A program made the position numbers and the translations under genes. Positions 60,285-64,000 of a DNA stretch of 64,000 bases are shown here, piece by piece. This stretch comes from Clusia tigrina (Eukaryota; Arthropoda; Insecta; Diptera; Clusiidae). Each line of letters opens with the position of its first letter. Within the stretch, counting starts at the first letter, position 1. The notes under the pieces are model-generated. The model worked only from the letters and a program-made list of their open reading frames with translations. It was not told where the DNA came from and ran no database searches. The DNA is taken from assembly GCA_920105625.2 (NCBI GenBank), contig OV050030.1, positions 115,054,814-115,118,813 of the forward strand, given 5' to 3'.

Positions 60285-61535
60285 ATAAATAAATAATTTA
60301 TTGAAATTGTTCCACATGAGACCACACAACTAAAGACATATGTTAACAGTGTTTTACAAGTGTAAAAACAAGAGTAACAACGTACACACGTACGTGTGTG
60401 TATCAAATAACACACACAGCGCCGATTTTCAAAGTCAATGCCAGCAGAAGTGTGCCAATTAAACTCGGGCGAGTAAGAATTGACGTAAGAAAAATATGCT
60501 TATTAGGCACTATTGCCGAATGAAACACAATACAGCAAAATATTTCTTAGATATTAAATAATAAGAAACGGGTTCATTGGACACAATTTAAAAAATAAAC
60601 TTATAAGACAGTCGTGGGTAAGTAATTTAAACTAATCGTAGAATATATACACATATATACGACAGTTAACGAAATGAAATACGATGCGTAAGCAGTAGCG
60701 CCGGCTTCGTTGGTGAAGTAAGTATATATGTATGTAGCTGTATAATATCCAGAATGAATGTACGAACATATATATTTAAGCAAGTAAGTAATTTTGTGAA
60801 TAGGAATGGGTATGGTCATATAAGTAAGTACGTAGGGACATATGATTAGGAATTGGGAATTTGCAGATACTGCAGCAGCCTATATGTAAATATACATAGG
60901 TTTTCACTGTTTATTGATTAGGAAATTAGCGTATGGAAAATTGAAGAAATGTATATGTTGAGATATAAAAAAAATGTATAGGTTAATTGGGAAAATAAAG
61001 TTAACAATTAATTCTAAGTAATTTAAAGCGCCTCGAATGTATGTATGTAGCCATATACGGGCTAATTACAAGGTGTAGGAAAAACAATCGTTAATGGATA
61101 TATACATACCAGGTTATAATTAAATTTAAAGCCAATAAAATGAGTGAATGCGATGAAAAATATAGTCATGCAATGGACAAAGTTTTGACATAAACGGGTT
61201 TTATCTTATATACTCTTGTGTTTGTCAAAATGAATTTGCTCAAAATTGAAATGACTGATAACTCACGTGTTAAAGAAGAGCACGACAAAATTAAACGAAG
61301 TAAAACTGATGTCCTATATGGCAATGATAACAGATAGTCCGGTCCTCTTTTTCTCCTGGATGCAATAACAGATCCGATGATGTCAGGAGAAAGGACGAGT
61401 GGACGTAAGTTGAATGATATAGCATTCAACTGTAGAATAAGCGTATTAATTATAAGTGGTATAATTAATTATTTAAAAAACCGAATTTATGCTAAAAAAA
61501 AGGAAAATTGTCCACATGATTATATATAGTACATA
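60285..61535. other. AT-rich interval, (AATA)n and no supported gene
   Basis: Starts with a short AAAT-type tract at 60268-60296. No LTR partner, TIR or coding motif was found, despite several short frames. Confidence 0.5.
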
Positions 61536-62775
61536 CGAGGACGGATTGATATTGAAGCTACCTAAGTAGGAAAAAACATTTTTTTTTTTCAAAAACCATT
61601 TATTTCTCAACATTGTCTCCTTTGACACACTTAGTAAGACGATATTCCAACTTTTTTATACCATCTGATTAATACGATTTCATGAACCCCTCAAAATACT
61701 CGTTAGTTTCGGTAATCACTTCTTCGTTTGAGAAGAATCTTTTTCCTGCGAGCCATTTTTTCAAGTTTGGAAACAGGAAAAAGTCACTAGGAGCTAAATC
61801 TGGACTATAAGGTGGATTATTAACCAATTCGAAGTGTTTTTCACGTAATTTTAGCATCGTTTCTAATGCTGTGTGAACCGGTGCGTTGTTTTGAAGAAAG
61901 AGCATTTTTTTCTTGTTTAAATGTGGTCGTTTTTCCTTGATTGCATCAATCAATTGATCCAATAATGCACGATAATACTTTCCTGTGATTGTGGATCCTG
62001 TTTCAAGATAATCAATGAGCAATATTCCGTGTGCATCCCAAAATACAGTGACCATAACCTTGCCAGCCGATTTCACTGCCTTCGCCTTCTTCGAAGCACT
62101 TCCACCAGCTTCCACCCATTGTTTCGATTGATTTTTGGTTTCAGGTGTGTAGTGGTGGACACACGTTTCATCAACAGTTATTAATCGACACCGCTGTGAA
62201 GTGGTCTGTCGAACTCGGTTTTGTTCGACACTGAGCAAACGCGGCACCCATCTTGCCGATAGCTTTTTCATATGCAAATGTTCATGCGTTGGACACACGT
62301 TCATATGATATGTTTACCATTTCAACAATCTCACGCAACTTGACTCGGCGATCATTCATAACGATATCGAGGATTTTCTAGATATTTTCTTCAGTAACCA
62401 CCTCTTTTGGCCTTCCTGTTGATGGTATTGTTGCAGTGCTTGTTCGGCCGCGTTTAAATTCAGCAATCCAATATTTTACCATGTAATCTGACGGAGCAGA
62501 CTCACCGTAATGTTTATCGAGCTTTTCTTTTGTCTCTTTCGCCGTTTTCCCTTTCAAATAATAGTGTTTAATCACTGCACGAAATTCGCTTTTTTCCATT
62601 TTTCAAGAAACACAAAAGTTGCTTAATTCAAACGACTACAACAAATAAACTAAGCGATGAATTTGGGTGAAATTTTAACACCTGACGTTTGACAGATCGC
62701 AATTTCTAAAAAAAAAACTTTTTGTGTTTGTGCTGCCATCTAGCACTAGGTAGCTTCAATATCAATTCGCCCTCG
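61536..62775 (-). mobile_element. Full-length mariner element
   Basis: 1240 bp between TA dinucleotides (61534-61535 and 62776-62777). The inverted ends begin CGAGGACGG and CGAGGGCGA and share ATTGATATTGAAGCTACCTA; 29 bp match with two differences. Length is normal for mariner. Confidence 0.9.
61669..62599 (-). pseudogene. Mariner transposase with altered catalytic residue
   Basis: ATG 62597-62599 starts the N-terminal helix-turn-helix (FRAVIKHYYLKGKTAKETKE, MVKYWIAEFKRGRTS). A TAG near 62378 follows TEENI, then NDRRVKLREIVEMVNIS in phase, and a shift near 62300. The catalytic part has TVDETCVHHYTPETK (first Asp), MVTVFWDAHGILLIDYLETG, FLQNNAPVHTALE and YSPDLAPSDFFLFPNL. The second catalytic Asp (normally QDNAP) is Asn here; the third sits 34 residues later (DD34D spacing). 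It ends at about 61669 with EGFMKSY. It would cut and paste by TA insertion if intact. Confidence 0.88.
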
Positions 62776-64000
62776 TATATGGTATATTTATTTAATTATT
62801 ATATGTTGTTGAAATTGGTTTGTTAAATTAACTGGTGAAATATTAGATCAAACTAAAATGTTAATTAGAAAACTATGAACATTAGTATAAGGATTCAGCT
62901 CTGACGATTTGAACCGAATCAGTTAGTTCCAGGAACTGCACATATCGGAAGACGGTGCAGGCTAAGGGACCAACGTAGTATTCGAAAAGATGTGTTTTTG
63001 GAAAAACAGGGATTTTTGGCAGCTATCTAAGGTTTGTGACCCCAAGGATACCAACATATTGGATTGGGGATGAATGGCGACGGATGTAATTTTAATTTTG
63101 CGAGACGGCATATGCCAGCAGCATTTGAATGCGTTGGGCGCGGATGGGTTATTGACAAGCAACAAAAAACAAGTTTCCTTGCGAAGGCATGTTTTGCATT
63201 GGACAGTTTTATATTACAATGTCCACCCAGTGTATCACAATCTCATCAGAATCGATTTTGGATAAGTTGAAGATGGGAAAAAACTTAAGGAGGGTGACTG
63301 AAACCACCACCAAATATAGTAAGCAGAAGACATTCGGCTCACGGAAGTTAATTGCTTCATTGAAGTGTATGTTCAATGAACATATGAAATATGATTTACA
63401 TATGAAATGTGATTTAATAACAGTAGAGTCAGAGACTGGTATCCCATCAGAGTACGCAAATTACACCATTAAACGTGTATCTCAGAAAAATACCGATTGT
63501 CTCCACATCAAAGCCATACAAAGTCAAAAACCATTATGAGGAAGCTCAGGAGAAAGACCATAAACCGCATTGCTGGAAAGTAAATAACGGGGGAGTATTG
63601 TAATCTCTCATGTGTTTCAAATGCCTTTTAGCTGAATACTATAAGCAGATACAGTACCAAGTAAATCCGTAGGGCACGCTATATAAATGGAAAGAAGAAG
63701 GCCACTAAAAGCAAAGTTTTAAAGGCAAACCAAATCGCCAACCTATAACATCTTTGTACGTACCGATCCAGAAAGAAAGGAGGGGTATGCAGAGTTCATC
63801 GAGGATGGGCGTTACCAGGACCAACAATTGCGGAGGACCGTATTTATAAACGCGTAGCATTAGCTAAATATGTAATTAGTTTGTAATTTTGTTTGTAGAT
63901 ACGCCAGTGAGAAAAGAATCGATGAAGGACCAAATATAAAAAGGGGAATATAACTAAAAAAACTCCCAACAGATGTCACACATTCTGTGTGATTAGCATG
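62776..64000. other. Unassigned 3' end of window
   Basis: The longest plus frame is 63189-63539 (116 residues, Lys/Thr/Ser-rich) without recognised motif. Degraded retroelement sequence is possible. Confidence 0.4.

Noticed and set aside
60285..61535. 3' LTR of the Gypsy element at 56733-60284
   Set aside because: No matching sequence found at 56096-56732, so LTRs could not be paired by eye.
63189..63539. 116-residue plus-strand ORF as a gene
   Set aside because: No recognisable domain and biased composition; left as unassigned.

Overview
The window is a dense, nested graveyard of transposable elements. It looks like repeat-rich, probably heterochromatic DNA of a higher (brachyceran) fly. 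Supporting signs are Jockey-, LOA- and R1-type LINEs, Ty3/Gypsy and BEL/Pao LTR retrotransposons, mariner elements, INE-1/DINE-1-like Helentron derivatives, and ten or so long (TA)n tracts. I cannot fix the species; a tephritid-type or drosophilid-type fly is plausible. Apart from one exon-like piece (PPP1R14/CPI-17 family, 9415-9672) and one coding-like captured fragment (9861-10027), no convincing host gene is visible, and no tRNA, rRNA or CRISPR. Almost every element gene carries stops, frameshifts or deletions.

Layout. 1-2790: a Jockey-clade LINE fragment (- strand). 2806-6536: left arm of a large inverted duplication made of already nested elements. 7183-10543: two copies of a TIR element flanking a deleted Gypsy remnant and the PPP1R14-like exon. 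10544-11990: Gypsy integrase. 11991-13980: two LOA-type LINE pieces facing each other. 13975-20045: a tandem array (about 2.95 kb period) of a Gypsy derivative that lacks its reverse transcriptase. Its LTRs carry strong heat-shock-element arrays beside a TATA box. 20046-28927: right arm of the inverted duplication, holding about 5 kb absent from the left arm (a Jockey LINE split by a complete INE-1-like element).

29671-41565: a second Jockey LINE, split by an 8.4 kb BEL/Pao element (BEL-1, TSD ACCCA) whose 5' LTR is itself split by a deleted mariner. 41566-46700: the most complete LINE in the window, LOA-type, on the - strand, with ORF1 and ORF2 overlapping at ATGA. 46705-55610: an R1-type LINE C-terminus split by a second BEL/Pao element (BEL-2, TSD GGATA, 510-bp LTRs) with an envelope-like reading frame joined to pol. 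56733-60286: a Gypsy element with gag remnant, PR, RT, RNase H and IN. 61536-62775: a full-length but inactive mariner. The last 1.2 kb holds nothing I recognise.

The parts do not form a pathway. They give a relative history: LINEs are the oldest layer, LTR elements and INE-1-like elements inserted into them, mariner inserted into an LTR, and a segmental duplication copied an already nested block. Mixed orientations and inverted arms make the locus a reasonable candidate source of piRNA or endo-siRNA. That is inference only.
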